Assembly: GCA_033675265.1 (NCBI GenBank)
Contig: JAUJYZ010000607.1
Coordinates: 1 to 64,000 of the forward strand
Direction: 5' to 3'
DNA: 64,000 nt
Source: Actinostola sp. cb2023
Taxonomy: Eukaryota; Cnidaria; Anthozoa; Actiniaria; Actinostolidae
Shown here: one piece after another, positions 24,736 through 36,409 of the stretch
Position numbering within the stretch: the first letter of the stretch is position 1
How the letters are laid out: the number at the start of each line of letters is the position of its first letter
Notes under the pieces: generated by a model
Told to the model about the DNA's origin: nothing
Database searches by the model: none
Seen by the model: only the letters and a program-made list of their open reading frames with translations
Translations under genes and position numbers: made by a program

Positions 24736-25145
24736 AAGGCTTTTGTTCAAAGAATTGTTGAAAGGTGTCCTATCCATTGCACAGCTAGCAAACACATGTG
24801 ATAAACAAAATATAAGTAAGTTAAGCACTAATTGTGATGTATAAAGTAAAAATATAATGTAGCATTGCCATTGGCGACATTGTCATTGCATGGCAAGCTA
24901 GTTTTAAAATTTAGGACCAGTACATGCATTAAAACAATTTGAAAATAAGTCTAAATATAACTTTATGTAATATTTACATCTTATTAAAGCTTAAGTCTTA
25001 TATACTTACTTCATTAACAGAAGATTATCTCATGTGTCATGCACTTCTTTGCAGGAAAGATAGAGGGATTTTTAAAATAGCCTTTGAAGCAGTCCGTGCA
25101 CCCACAGGCAGCCCAAGCTGTGATCTTGTGAATAATTGTACTGAT

Positions 25146-25440
25146 AATGTATGTAGAATTACAAAATAACGTACAATGGCACTTACGTTGTCAATAAAGG
25201 ACTGAAAATTCACCACAGTGTTGATAATTTACTGTTCTATTGCCCTGATGTGTTAGTTTTGCGTTTTAGGCCGGTTTTTTTTTCTCCCTTACTGCTGTAA
25301 AACGGAAACGGCCTAAAACGCAAAACTAACACATCGGGGCAATAGAACAGTAAATTATCAACACTGTGGTGAATTTTCACTGATTCCTTTATTGACAACG
25401 TAAGTGCCATTGTACGTTATTTTGTAATTCTACATACATT
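25146..25440. mobile_element. Near-perfect 295-bp hairpin element
   Basis: AATGTATGTAGAATTACAAA begins the left arm; the right arm mirrors it through to CATACATT at 25440. Arms of about 130 bp meet at a short T-rich loop near 25275-25300. Confidence 0.85.
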
Positions 25441-26110
25441 CTCTACAACAAGACGCTCAATGAGCGTACACTCGGGCATTATGACAATGACAATTGTGTG
25501 ACGAGGGAGACTGTGTATCAGTGCCGGAGCATAGATAAAGATCTCCGAATCGTCCGTCTGCAGTACGTACTTGGAACGTCCAGTTGAGGATGCATATTCA
25601 TGGTCAGATGGTTCTGATAACGTCTTTGGTTTGTTCGTTGTCGCAGAGGAAAGTCGGTCAAATAAATTAAAAGGACTCAAAAATCATATATAACGGAAAA
25701 AAAAAAAATAAAAAAATAAGAAAGCGTATTTTATAACTACCCTTAATCTAAAATAAGTATAGTTTCCTAGTTAGCTTTAACGAACAACTCAAAACTTCTG
25801 CCACATCTCTACTCATTCACGAATCCGAACCAAAGTTTGTCTGAGCCTTGCGGGGGGTCTGAATAAATTAAATCTATTTTTAGTATTACCGCGCCGTCGC
25901 TATTAGGTTACGTTCACAATCTATCCGATAATTGACCTTGTTTTTTGATCATACGTCCAATGCACGTTATGACAATGACAGTTGCGTGACGAGCTAGGGA
26001 GACTGTGTCGGTGAGCATAGATAAAGATCTCCGAATCAGTACGTACTTGGTACGTCTTGAGGTTGCATAGGTCAGATGGTTCTGCATGATAACGCCCTGT
26101 TGTAATTGAA
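25437..26110 (-). pseudogene. Decayed, twice-copied coding-like fragment
   Basis: About 25445-25640 and 25965-26100 share AGATAAAGATCTCCGAATC and CAGTACGTACTTGG. The minus strand reads CTLIERLV and YVLQTDDSEIF in a short ORF. A third relative is at 28730-29060 (minus, YTLIERLV). No domain is recognised. It may be a retroelement remnant or a decayed exon. Confidence 0.35.
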
Positions 26111-27570
26111 GGCGCGTTTGTTTTTGTTAAATATATTTAAGCTTGCAAAGGCTTCAATAGCACTATTTTCAGTCAATCATGCTTCTTCGATACAATGTCA
26201 TTTCTCTTCTGCATATTAAACACAACTGCTTCTCTCTCGATACATGTACAGCATGAGCTTGAAGCAGTATTACTGAAAACAACTCGACTGGCTCGACTTC
26301 TGTAGCTTTCTGTCGATTAGATGTATTTTTACATCGCTGGTGGTGAGTTTAAATATAAGGATATAACTGTACACGTACTATTACAATTACCAACAAACAT
26401 GGCATAGCGAGATCATGATGAGCTTTTGAGTTCATTTGATTTTGAGTTCATCATCGGGAAAGATTTGTCACAAGTAGTCAGCTAGAATTTCTCTGGCACG
26501 CCCCCACATTCTAGTACATACAAACATGGACTCAAATTCAAGGTTTTTTGCAATTTTCCTCGTATAAATGCATATAACTAAAAAGTTAACGACGGATTTA
26601 GTTTTTTTGATCTTTCGTGGACCATATTATTTGGCTATAATTGAAATTCGATGCAAAAAAGTACCGTATTTTTTTAGTTGAATGGGTCTACCTTACAAGA
26701 GAATTGGCGTGACATGACCTCAAACTGGCCTGTCAGCCCACATAAATAGCTTTTATTGAAACTACACAGGCCTAGTCACGAAATTAACTACGGATTAGCA
26801 TAGCCCGCGCTTTTATGGACATTTTGATACCAAATACATGTTAGTTCGTAAAATTTTCGCACCGTATTTCGGCCAGTTTTTATAGAGTCCCATACAGAGT
26901 ATATACACAACAGCCTCGAAGCTCTTCCTAGTATTTATATCTATTGATCATTGTATTAGTTTGACTCGATGTAAACTCCTGGGCATTCAAAAATATGATG
27001 TGTCAGGCTTCTCTGGTGTTGTTAGTATGACTATTCATAAACAGCTTGTGCCTTCGCCGTTGCACAAACAAAACTGATGAATCTGAGGGAACTTATAGCG
27101 GGTGAAAATACTCAATGCAAAGCAGTGGTGAACCCTTTTTCCATGCACAATTAATGTAACAAGTAAGTGTTATATATGTCGATGTATTAATCAGATCTAA
27201 TCACGGCATGAAATTATAAAAGCAATAATCTATGACTGATTTGGGGATTTCGTGGAGGGGGAGGGGAGGGGAGGGGGTCAAGCGAAAATATAAATTAAAC
27301 TGAAGTACATATTGCATATTATATATATAATATTAATATACCGAAGTGAAAAACAATCAGAAACTGACAGGAAAAAAAGAAGAATAAGAATTCGAAGGGA
27401 TTCGCAGGGGCTAGGACCGAAAAGACCAAATGTTCCAATTTGTAGGCAAATCTTTTCCGATGTTTTTGATGAGTTCGTGGAACTTGTGTTTGAAATGAGC
27501 GTGCCTTAAAAGGAAGTGATCGATGGCTTGCAACATCATTTCTCTTCTGCATATTCAACACAACTGGAGC
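26111..27570. other. Gene-free AT-rich stretch between the duplicated blocks
   Basis: No exon or strong repeat is seen. A G-rich tract lies at 27257-27280. Confidence 0.4.
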
Positions 27571-28259
27571 TCAAGTATGTTAAGGCCTGGGTCAGCTGCT
27601 ATTATGGAACAAAACTTTGTTTTTTTTAGTTGTATTCCTAAAACGTGTCAAAATGACTTGAAATTTGGACCATCAATAGAACTTGGGTAGATAAAGAGCC
27701 TTAACTCAAAACATTTGCATTAGGGGTTGTCACGTGACCAGATAGAGACATTAAATGCAACACACAATTATTTTAAGCCGTTGGTGGCGAGTTCAAGTGA
27801 TAAATTCTAGCTATAGCTAGTACCGTAAAGCTATTTCGTTGTAAGTGCTATATAGATTGTCGTTCGGAATGGGTGACTTTCATTTCTTTTTAAGAAGATA
27901 TGGGGTAAAACAGGTCACGTGACCAGATAATCAAAATCATTTTTATTCAAATTCTCTTTAAAAACAAACAAGAGCCACCCACACCAAACGACAATCTATA
28001 AAGCACTGGCAGAGAAATACATTTAAGGTATTTGTTAGAATTTCCTACTTGAACTCGCCACCAATGAGCTATTTTTCTGTTTTCCAATGTAATGACGTCA
28101 TAGGTCACGTGATCATAAAAAGTTTTGCACTAAAAAGCTAAGGACCCCAAATCCAATGTATGCACTAGTTTTCGTTTAAACATAACAAATGTTGGCTGAG
28201 TTATTGAACAAAACGTGAATTCTCAAGAAGGCCCAAAACCCAGGCCTTAACATACTTGA
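27571..28259. mobile_element. Foldback element of about 690 bp
   Basis: TCAAGTATGTTAAGGCCTGG at the left is mirrored at the right (about 28238-28259). A second inner inverted pair, GTGGCGAGTTCAAGT, occurs near 27785 and 28048. No ORF. Confidence 0.7.
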
Positions 28260-28419
28260 GAGGTTTCTGGTGTTGCAGAACACCATGCAGATGACGTTAG
28301 ACAATGAACACAAAGAACGAGCTGAGAATGAACTTGAACCAAAACAATACCCTGCATACAAAGAAACCTAACCAAGAATACAATGCAGACTGTAGCACCA
28401 AGAAACACCCACACAACTA

Positions 28420-29270
28420 GTGCTTCTCTCTCCGCACGAGCTTCTAGACAGCACTTCTATAGTCGGTAGTCGTGGAACGATGAGTTAGCACTTCTATTAA
28501 CGATGACCCAGCACTTCTAGTCTTCGAACCTAGAGCGCACAATACTTCGGATTTAGTTTGATATACGCTCGGAAACTATTTGACCCGTTTAAGCATAGAA
28601 TTACTTCATTAGGCGTTCAGTTATCATCGCCCCCGTTTTCAGCCAATCGAAACCCTGAAACAGACATTCCTGACCGATACGATCACATTCTTCGCATTTT
28701 GTGTACTACCAAGAAAAAAAATAAAAACAAGACGCTCAATGAGCGTATACTCGGACATTATTAAAAGGATAATGCAGTAGCCGAAATGATATACCTGTAG
28801 GCTTACAACCAAACAAACCAAGACGCGTCCCGTAGCTAGACAAAGTCCCAGACATGTGATCGAATTTCGTAGTGACCTCATCACAGCAAGAATGTACAGG
28901 TCGACGTTATCAGAACCATCTAAGCATGAATAGACGTCCCAAGTACGTATTTCAGACGAAATGTCGACGATTCGCAGATCTCTATCTCTGCTCACCGACA
29001 CACCATTGGCAGAACATGGCATAGCGAGATCATGATAGTTTTGGAGTTCATTTGATTTACTTTTCAGTTCATTTGATTTGTTAAACACAACTGCTTCTCT
29101 CTCGATACAGCACAAGCTTCTACACAGCACTTCTAGTCGGTAGTCGTGGAACGATGAGTTAGCACTTCTATTAACGATGACACTAGAGCGAACAATACTT
29201 CGGATTTAGTTTGATATATGCTCGAAAGCTATTTGACCCGAGTTGAGCATAGAATTACAATCAAAAGTGC
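28420..29270. repeat. Dispersed repeats related to 5209-5935 and 25437-26110
   Basis: Two copies of the AATACTTCGGATTTAG block (about 28420-28625 and 29090-29260) flank a decayed coding-like stretch on the minus strand (28730-29060). The 163-residue ORF over it is not recognisable. Confidence 0.55.
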
Positions 29271-29537
29271 CCGAAACTTCCGCGCACAGAAATTGAAAAC
29301 ATAATGAATCACGTGACTTTATTGTAGTATTGTAGTCTTTTCACCTGGACAACCTTTTTAAGAATGACTGTATATGACAATAATTATATAAAATGTATAC
29401 AAATAAAAATAATTTAAGCTAAAAAATATATATAAATACAAATATTCGGGAAAGAAACAATACACCGGCCGAATATAGCAACAATGTTGTGACGTCACAG
29501 TAAATTCTTGCACAACCGGGGAAGCCTGGGAACCAAG

Positions 29538-32500
29538 TTATGTCGTATCGTCGTCATCAGTGTTTAAAGGCCGAGCAGATTCTAGATCTAAGACAACTTC
29601 TTCTGTCGTCGTACGGTTTTTAGGCGCCATGTTCCCAGTTTTGAATATGGTGAACAGCCGCGGAACGAATGGAAGAACGGCAGCAAAGAACAGAATTCCA
29701 CCAACAACATAAAAGGAAACAATGTAGGAACCAGTTTGATCGGCAATAAATCCTACAAAGAAAGATTTAAAGGTTTTATCAGTCAAGTCACTAAACTTGT
29801 TTGATATCTATGACGTCATTTCCGGTCTCGTGGGATGTGGGAGGGTTTAAATAAGCCAAGTCAGAGTTTAAGGATTACCGTGATTCCTGGAACCGAATCG
29901 GGATAAAATGTGTCCGAAGTGACTTTTTCTCCCATGTCTCTTGTATTTTGCCGAGTTTTCTAGGAGCATTTTACACTACTTTTTCTGTACTAATAAAGTA
30001 TTTTCCCTGTTTACTAGTCACATACAACTGCAAGGTAACTCTAACAGCGCTTATATGTTCATTTGAATACGATAATCCACTGAAAAACGTAGTTTAAAAT
30101 CGCCCACAAGCTTACCAATCTCGAAGCGGATTGGGCTTCCTGTGTCAACTGATCATGAACGATCGTCAGTTTCACAACGTTTGGATTTCGCTTTTAAATC
30201 ATGTCTTTGTGTCGATTCTTGGCAATTTTTTCAGAAAATAATAAAGATTATGAGTTGTTTATCACTTTGTGCTATTAGTTGTCTCAAAAAAGTATCAAAA
30301 AGTTGTGTTTTGGGGCCGTAGATTGGCCGTAGTTCTCACGGCTTCACTACGTCCCGACTACGTGTATAACGAAGGGCATTTTTATCGTAAAATAGAATTT
30401 GATTAACAAATCACACATGAGATTGAATTAAGAAGACCTTTATGCATACCTTATATTGTAAACTGTTTTGTAAATTATGTTAAGGAGGTGGACTAGAAAG
30501 GGATAACCTCTTTCACCTCCTTTCACAATTTTTCATGTATTTTCATGTATATATATTATATTTGTTTATTTTCGTGTACGTGTGATGAATTGTGAATAAA
30601 CTATTATTATTATTATTACCTTGGAGTATTTTCTCGGCAAAAATCGTATTCTAAGAGATGAAAATTGCTCCTAGAAAACTCGGCAAAAATACAAGAGACA
30701 TGGGAGAAAAAGTCACTTCGGACACATTTTATCCCGATTCGGTTCCAGGAATCACGGTAATCCTTAAACATTACGGTGAATTTTCACATTCTTCTCCGCG
30801 TGGTGCATAATTAATTATTTACACAATTAAAACCTTACAAAGTTCACTGACTGATTTGCGTCCAACTAGGTCTAACCAACCCAACCAAGTCCCAATGACC
30901 CTGTCTTCTCGCTCTGCCATTTTGAAAATAGTGAGAAGAGAGGGCCCTGAGTTGATACATACCAACAAATGGCGCCCCTCCACAAACAGCAATAGAAGAG
31001 ACAAAGTAGCCCATGCCGAGACCCATAGCACTTTTACTAGGTTCCAGGACACTCTGTAGAAAAACGACCAGTGACGTCACAAAGATACCACTAGCGAACC
31101 CGAATGCAACTGCAAACACTACTAAATGGACGTATTGCTTGGATAATGTGGACAGCATGATTGACAGGCCAATGAGCAACGCTGACATTTGTATGCCTTG
31201 AAGGGAACTCAACCACTTCCGATCAAGAATAATACCAAAGAGCACACGTGACAGGGTGGAACAGACACCTATACCAATGAACAGGAACGAGGCGTCCCTG
31301 CTTGAAATACCAAGATCCTTTGCGAACCGAACCTGTTGAAAGGTCATAAAAGAAAATCAGGAATTGGGACACAGAAGCCAATATAAATGTCAAAATCCAA
31401 TGCAGTCGACCCCCCCCCCCCCCCCCCCCCCCAACACACACACAATGTCCTTGTGATACGATGTATTTATTATTAATAACATTGTGGTGTTACAGTACAC
31501 CCCTACCTCAATTTAACGGCCAACAATGTTTGTCGTGAGGTGTCCATTATGGAGATGTTCGACTGTGGTTTAATGGAAATGTTTTGGCGAGAAAATATGA
31601 TAATGATGATCATGATGATGATGATGATTATTATTATATTTCTAGTTGGTGTGATATGTTACAATTGTTACAGACTAAATAAAATGTAGATGTGGATTAT
31701 TATTATTATTACAAAGGTGTAGTGTTGATAATGAATGATTATAATATCACTACGGGTAACTTGCTTACCATGTGAATGTTTGGCACAAACATACCAAAGT
31801 AAGTTAATACAATGGACATAATGCCTATATTATATGGCACACTCCTAAATACAGACACGTATGCCTTGACAGTGGAGCATGTTCCCCTGGGAGGCTGCTG
31901 TGCTTCAGGCTGGTCTATAGGAGCTTGTTCATCTTCAATGACAACTGGGTTATAGGTACAGGACAGAACACAAACTAACAGCATAACACCCGCCATCACT
32001 CTGAAAGCACCTCTCCACTGCAGAGCCTCAATAAGTTCCTCTAAGATTGGTCCTAGTAGCATTACACCAAGGCTAGCTCCTGCAGCAGTGATTCCAGTAG
32101 CAAGTGATAGTTTGTTTTTGAAGTATTTGAATGTTATGGTGTAGCCAGTGTTGAGTAATGTCCCACCAGCCAACCCAAAGACAACTCCATAGGAGAAGTA
32201 AAGAATTGTAAGGTTATTAACGAAGGAGCTTGCTAGTAGTGATAGTGCACATGTAAGGCCTGCTGCTATGGAAACCACACGATGACCAAATCTGTATGTT
32301 AGCCTTACAGCTATTGGTCCAGCGAATAGTGTGAAGGCAATAGCAATGGAACCTGCCCAGGCTGTAAAGAATGAATAAATCACAAGTTATATCTAGGGAT
32401 ATCTTTGGTAATATGCCTTCTATTTCTTAAGAGTAATCTTGCAATCTGATTGGCTGATTGTCAATAAGAGTACAGACACAGTGCTTATGACGGCATGTTA

Positions 32501-33510
32501 TGACTTAATTGTCACACAATCTTTTCCTATACCCTATAATTTATGGTAAAACTTGAAGCCTTTCCCACTTTGACAGGTTAAGTTCTTTTTTCAATAAAAC
32601 AAATTGCAGATGTATAAATAAATAATGTTTCCTCTGCGTTGAGTTTTTTATTTATTCATGCACATGCCTGTGTAAAAAGAAATTTTAGAAATTGCAGATG
32701 GTTTTGAGTTATCTATACTCTTATTGACACACTTTACACGTACATATAAATGTTGCTATGCTCTGACATGATTCCACTTGCGTTTTAACATTTTATTGCA
32801 TCAAGTGTACTGTGTCAATTAAATAAGAGTACAACAACTCATCTGCAATTTGTTAAGTATTGCAGTAATTGTTTTCTAACTACATATAGAATACAAAATA
32901 AAAATGAAGAATAACACAAATATACAATATAGAATACATTGAAAAATAAACAATGAACTTAAAAATGAACTATACAACACAGTTCTACACATAAACATTA
33001 GGGATGCATGTTCACACTAGATATTTCTGTTTTCATGTACAGTTCAGGGGAGAATCCAGGGGAAGAACTGACTGTCGAGAGTGTTTTACCTCTTGCCATA
33101 GGTTTTACAAACGTACGCATTTGCACACATGCACCAGCAATTAGGGGTAAAAATACAGTACAACTACAAAAATTTTAAGAAACATTAGCACATGTGTAGT
33201 TTACACAATATCAGTTGGTGTCAAAAACATTTTAATTTCAAACAGAAGTTCAATATTTTAATATTTTATTAATTAATTTTCCTAAATTCAATCAATAATA
33301 TTGTAATAATTAACACATACTTTGGTTATTTTCAACTTTATACCAACCTGTTTTCTCTCGGTTTTCCTTAAAATAATCTGAAAGAATTGGCAAGAAAACT
33401 CCAAAACTTTGACTGAATCCAAAATGGAGGGCATTGGTTACTGATGCTGAGAAACATATCAGCCACGACCAGGACGTGTCTGGTTTTCTAGTATGGCAAA
33501 AGTGGGACAT
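29538..33510 (-). CDS. Monocarboxylate-transporter-like (SLC16, MFS) protein, copy B
   Basis: The same four-exon structure as copy A: 33510-33348, 32361-31769, 31332-30963 and 29752-29538, each exon the same length as in A, 446 residues. Splice sites and both SLC16 signatures are intact. By eye about 18 residues differ from copy A: none in exon 1, about 12 in exon 2, 5 in exon 3 and 1 in exon 4. Some changes lie within membrane segments (for example YAHLVMFVVAFGVASG against YVHLVVFAVAFGFASG). Intron 3 is enlarged by a 904-bp inverted-repeat element, and intron 2 by about 360 bp containing a C run. Both copies look functional. Whether they differ in substrate or expression cannot be told. Confidence 0.88.
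29866..30769. mobile_element. Long-TIR element in intron 3 of transporter B
   Basis: Arms of about 110 bp begin GTTTAAGGATTACCGTGATT and pair through to TCTAGGAGCA. Copy A gives the approximate empty site GGTTTAAATTACCG. The interior has a SINE-like tail, (ATT)n at about 30600-30617, but no ORF. Confidence 0.8.
31377..31735. repeat. Copy-B-specific insertion with poly-C run
   Basis: It replaces a few bases of copy A's intron 2. It contains a C run (about 31411-31432) and ATG/ATT trinucleotide stretches. The type is unclear; the reference may be unreliable in the homopolymer. Confidence 0.5.
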
Positions 33511-33776
33511 GGTGACGCCTGACCTTGAATAAAAGAATAAAATCGGAGCAATTTTAGAATACGTACCCGCCACTATATCAAGCTCTTATAGCGGCACTCT
33601 TTGAAAACGACGCAATAGAAACTATTGTTATGCAAATAATGTAACAGGGTATTCTAAAGTTTAGCCTCAATTTGATGTATACTCAGTTCCAGTGCATTTA
33701 AAAATTGTGTGCATCTATTTACCGTAAATCAAGTTTGTTCAGATATGACAGACGAAGAATATTTGCACAGCCATTA

Positions 33777-34309
33777 TGTGAATATTAATACCATTAATAT
33801 AAATCTAGACTCTCGGGATCAACGGACACGGGGGGTACAAGCAGTACAAGTTTGTACTAAGGTATTGAGTAATTTGCACGCGCTGTGCGTCATAGTCAGG
33901 CACGTGCCTTTATCAGTATTAAAACATGCGCAGTATATCGATTTAGTCACTCTTCTATTCGCTACGTTACGAGCAGAACTATCACAGTTTTCTGCTGTCT
34001 TGGAAAAAAAAAAAAAAAAATGTCTGGAGCTGAGGACGAAATCACGAACAAACGAACCGCGAAATGTGCGGGTTGTAAAGAACCCCTCGACCGCCATCAA
34101 TGGGGAATCCCAGGTAAATTCTGTGATGGACCAACCGCAACCAAGGCGGACGAGGAAGACGACACAATAGAAGAGAAAGACATAGACGAAACGCTAAAGT
34201 CTTTAGAGGACGAGTACATGTATATACTGATACCATTAATATAAATCTAGACTCTCGGGATCAACGGACACGGGGGGTACAATTAGCAGTACAAGTTTGT
34301 ACTAAGGTA
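33777..34309 (+). mobile_element. Retroelement fragment pair inserted in duplication copy B
   Basis: Copy A has the uninterrupted CCATTATACATGTATATAC. Copy B has two partial copies of one element, each starting near ATACCATTAATATAAATC. The first (to about 34213) includes an A18 run and a short ORF; the second (34230-34309) only the first 80 bp. The target sequence ACATGTATATACTG appears after each copy, which resembles a 14-bp target duplication. Penelope-like or another retrotransposon is possible. Confidence 0.6.
34020..34244 (+). pseudogene. Truncated retroelement ORF with Cys-rich N terminus
   Basis: MSGAEDEITNKRTAKCAGCK is followed by EPLDRHQWGIPGKFCDGP, an acidic stretch and an abrupt end inside the neighbouring target sequence. 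The C-x2-C ... H ... C arrangement could bind zinc. It looks like the start of a retroelement polyprotein or ORF1 cut after about 66 codons. It is not an intact gene. Confidence 0.5.
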
Positions 34310-34578
34310 TATACATGTATATACTGTACATTATATTAAAAAGACACTTAAACAGTATCTTAAAGGGGGACTTTTATTCATTAACTGATTTAATAAATCA
34401 TTTTCAAAAACTCTTAATTGGTACAGTATAGAACTAGCCTAGCTGCTAGCTGTTTCAATTCCTAAGCGAAAATCTCTCCTATTAAACTATACTAGGAGTT
34501 TGGATAATATTAGAGAGACTAAAAGGTAGCATGGGTAATTGTGATTGTCCTTTTGTTTTGTGCATGCAGTTATACATA

Positions 34579-34675
34579 CAGTCATTCTCAAAAACGTTGT
34601 CCAGATGAAAAGACTACAATACTACAATAAAGTCACGTGATCTTTTCACTTGGACAACCTTTTTGAGAATGACTG
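34579..34675. mobile_element. 97-bp deletion derivative of the mariner-like element
   Basis: The two TIRs (CAGTCATTCTCAAAAACGTT type) lie almost back to back, with TA on both sides, at the same site as the 1.8-kb element in copy A. Confidence 0.85.
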
Positions 34676-34681
34676 TATATC

Positions 34682-35165
34682 AACAATCAGACAGTGTCGG
34701 TTTTCGCGTGACGTCATCAAAAAGCTAAAACTCACAAAACTGTTTGTTGAATAATTTGGTAATTTAGATGTTTTGTTTTCGATATTCTGTCACGCAATAC
34801 TGTCACGCGCATTTTCAAAGCCGTAGAAATAGGAAAATTCGTTTGAAATAATACGATTTTAACTTAGTAGATGATGGGTAACTGTAGCTGTTTAAAAATT
34901 GAAGTGTTTGCAAGCAATATAAACATGATTTTCAGTCTTCGTGACTTGGCCGCCATGTGGACACCAAGATGGCGGATCGATTCATACATTTTAACTAAAT
35001 TATGAGCATAAGTGATCGCTCATATCTTCGTATCTAAAACTTCTTTTAACTAAAGCTTCGGCTGAGATATATGGTTTTGGCTGCTCTTCCGGCCTATGAA
35101 GATTTTGTTCTATATAAGCTTAAGGCCTGGGAAAATTTTCAATGACGTAGGTGAAAACCGAGATA
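34682..35165 (+). repeat. Dispersed repeat R1, copy 3
   Basis: It is the duplication-B counterpart of copy 2, without the Harbinger-like insert but with small internal deletions (for example at about 34750). Confidence 0.75.
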
Positions 35166-35500
35166 TTACCAAGGCTTTTGTTTAAAGAATTGTTGAAAGG
35201 TGTCCTATCATCGTACAGCTAGCAAACACATGTGATAAACAAAATATAAGTAAGTTAAGCACTAATTGTAATGTATAAAGTAAAAATATAATGTAGCATT
35301 GCCATTGGCGACATTGGCAAGCTAGTTTTAAAATTTAGGACTATTAAATGCATTGAACAGTGCATCTAAGCTTAAAAACAATTTGAAAATAAGTCTAAAT
35401 ATAACTTTATGTAATATATAAGCTTATTAAAGCTTAAGACTTATATACTTACTTCATTAACAGAAGAATTATCTCATGTGTCATGCACTTCTTTGCAGGA

Positions 35501-36350
35501 GTTGGGCTCCCTGTGCGAAGAACTTATTAAGTTGGGCTCCCTGTGCGAAGAACGTATTATGTTGGGCTCCCTGTGCGAAGAACGTATTATGTTGGGCTCC
35601 CTGTGCGAAGAACGTATTATGTTGGGCTCCCTGTGCGAAGAACGTATTATGTTGGGCTCCCTGTGCGAAGAACGTACAGTGGAACCCCGCCTAACGGACA
35701 CCCCGGTATAACGGACACTTCGGTATAACGGACAGTTTTATAGGTCCCGGCGGAAAGGTGATACATTTTCTGTTAAAAAGACCCCGTTATAATGGACACC
35801 CGTTATAACGGACAACAGACACTTTTTTACAGCCCGAAAAGCAAAATTTAATACAAATCAACCCCGTTATAACGGACAGTCTTCAGGAGTACAATCTTTC
35901 GTTACGCCATTGCGCAATGGTTGTACTAATATGATTAAAAGTTTAATAACCGTCTGGATATCGTATGTGACAAGAGTTCGCCACAGTGGCGCTAAGAATT
36001 CACATGAAGTTTTTACAAGACAGAAACGCAAGCTAAGACTACAGTATGTTCAGTGTACTTTCTTCTTTTTATTCTTCTCTACATTGTAAGAAACTCCGTC
36101 ACAACGGATACCCCGTTATAACGGACACTTTCTCTGTTCCCTTCGGTGTCCGTTATAACGGGGTTCCACTGTATTATGTTGGGCTCCCTGTGCGAAGAAC
36201 GTATTATGTTGGGCTCCCTGTGCGAAGAACGTATTATGTTGGGCTCCCTGTGCGAAGAACGTATTATGTTGGGCTCCCTGTGCGAAGAACGTATTATGTT
36301 GGGCTCCCTGTGCGAAGAACGTATTATGTTGGGCTCCCTGTGCACGTGGG
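35501..36350. repeat. 30-bp minisatellite split by a MITE
   Basis: Units of GTTGGGCTCCCTGTGCGAAG plus AACGTATTAT: about six at 35501-35676 and six at 36172-36350. Because 30 is divisible by three, ORFs open in several frames on both strands; none is credible. Confidence 0.9.
35677..36171. mobile_element. Pogo/Tigger-like MITE (495 bp), TA duplication
   Basis: The ends CAGTGGAACCCCG and CGGGGTTCCACTG are flanked by TA (35675-35676, 36172-36173). TATAACGGACAC repeats in both subterminal regions. These termini are typical of pogo/Tigger elements. The TA site lies inside one 30-bp repeat unit. Confidence 0.88.
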
Positions 36351-36409
36351 CGTCCAGCAAGACGCGCCGGCAGAAACAATAACACCTTTCCATATTGCAT
36401 TTTGACCCC

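Larger units (their letters stand above)
16443..25058. repeat. Segmental duplication, copy A (with insertions)
   Basis: Matches copy B (29377-35500) from the AATTATATAAAATGTATACA stretch to the shared TGCACTTCTTTGCAGGA. It contains one transporter gene. Copy A carries extra blocks absent from B: about 16577-17418, 20522-20951, most of the mariner element at 21129-22952, and 23051-24256. The repeat is direct, so this is a tandem-type duplication with about 4.3 kb of other sequence between the copies. Confidence 0.9.
29377..35500. repeat. Segmental duplication, copy B
   Basis: Partner of 16443-25058. It lacks four insertions found in A but has its own at 29866-30769, about 31377-31735 and about 33777-34309. 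Half of a mariner-type terminus (about 29300-29372) abuts its left edge. At its right edge the sequence switches from the shared GCACTTCTTTGCAGGA into a 30-bp minisatellite. Confidence 0.9.

Noticed and set aside
27312..27561. Overlapping ORFs of 65 and 80 residues
   Set aside because: Low-complexity basic composition, no domain, no splice or start support.
35474..36405. Repeat ORFs and a CRISPR-like look
   Set aside because: Head-to-tail 30-bp units without spacers in an animal genome; a minisatellite, not a CRISPR array.
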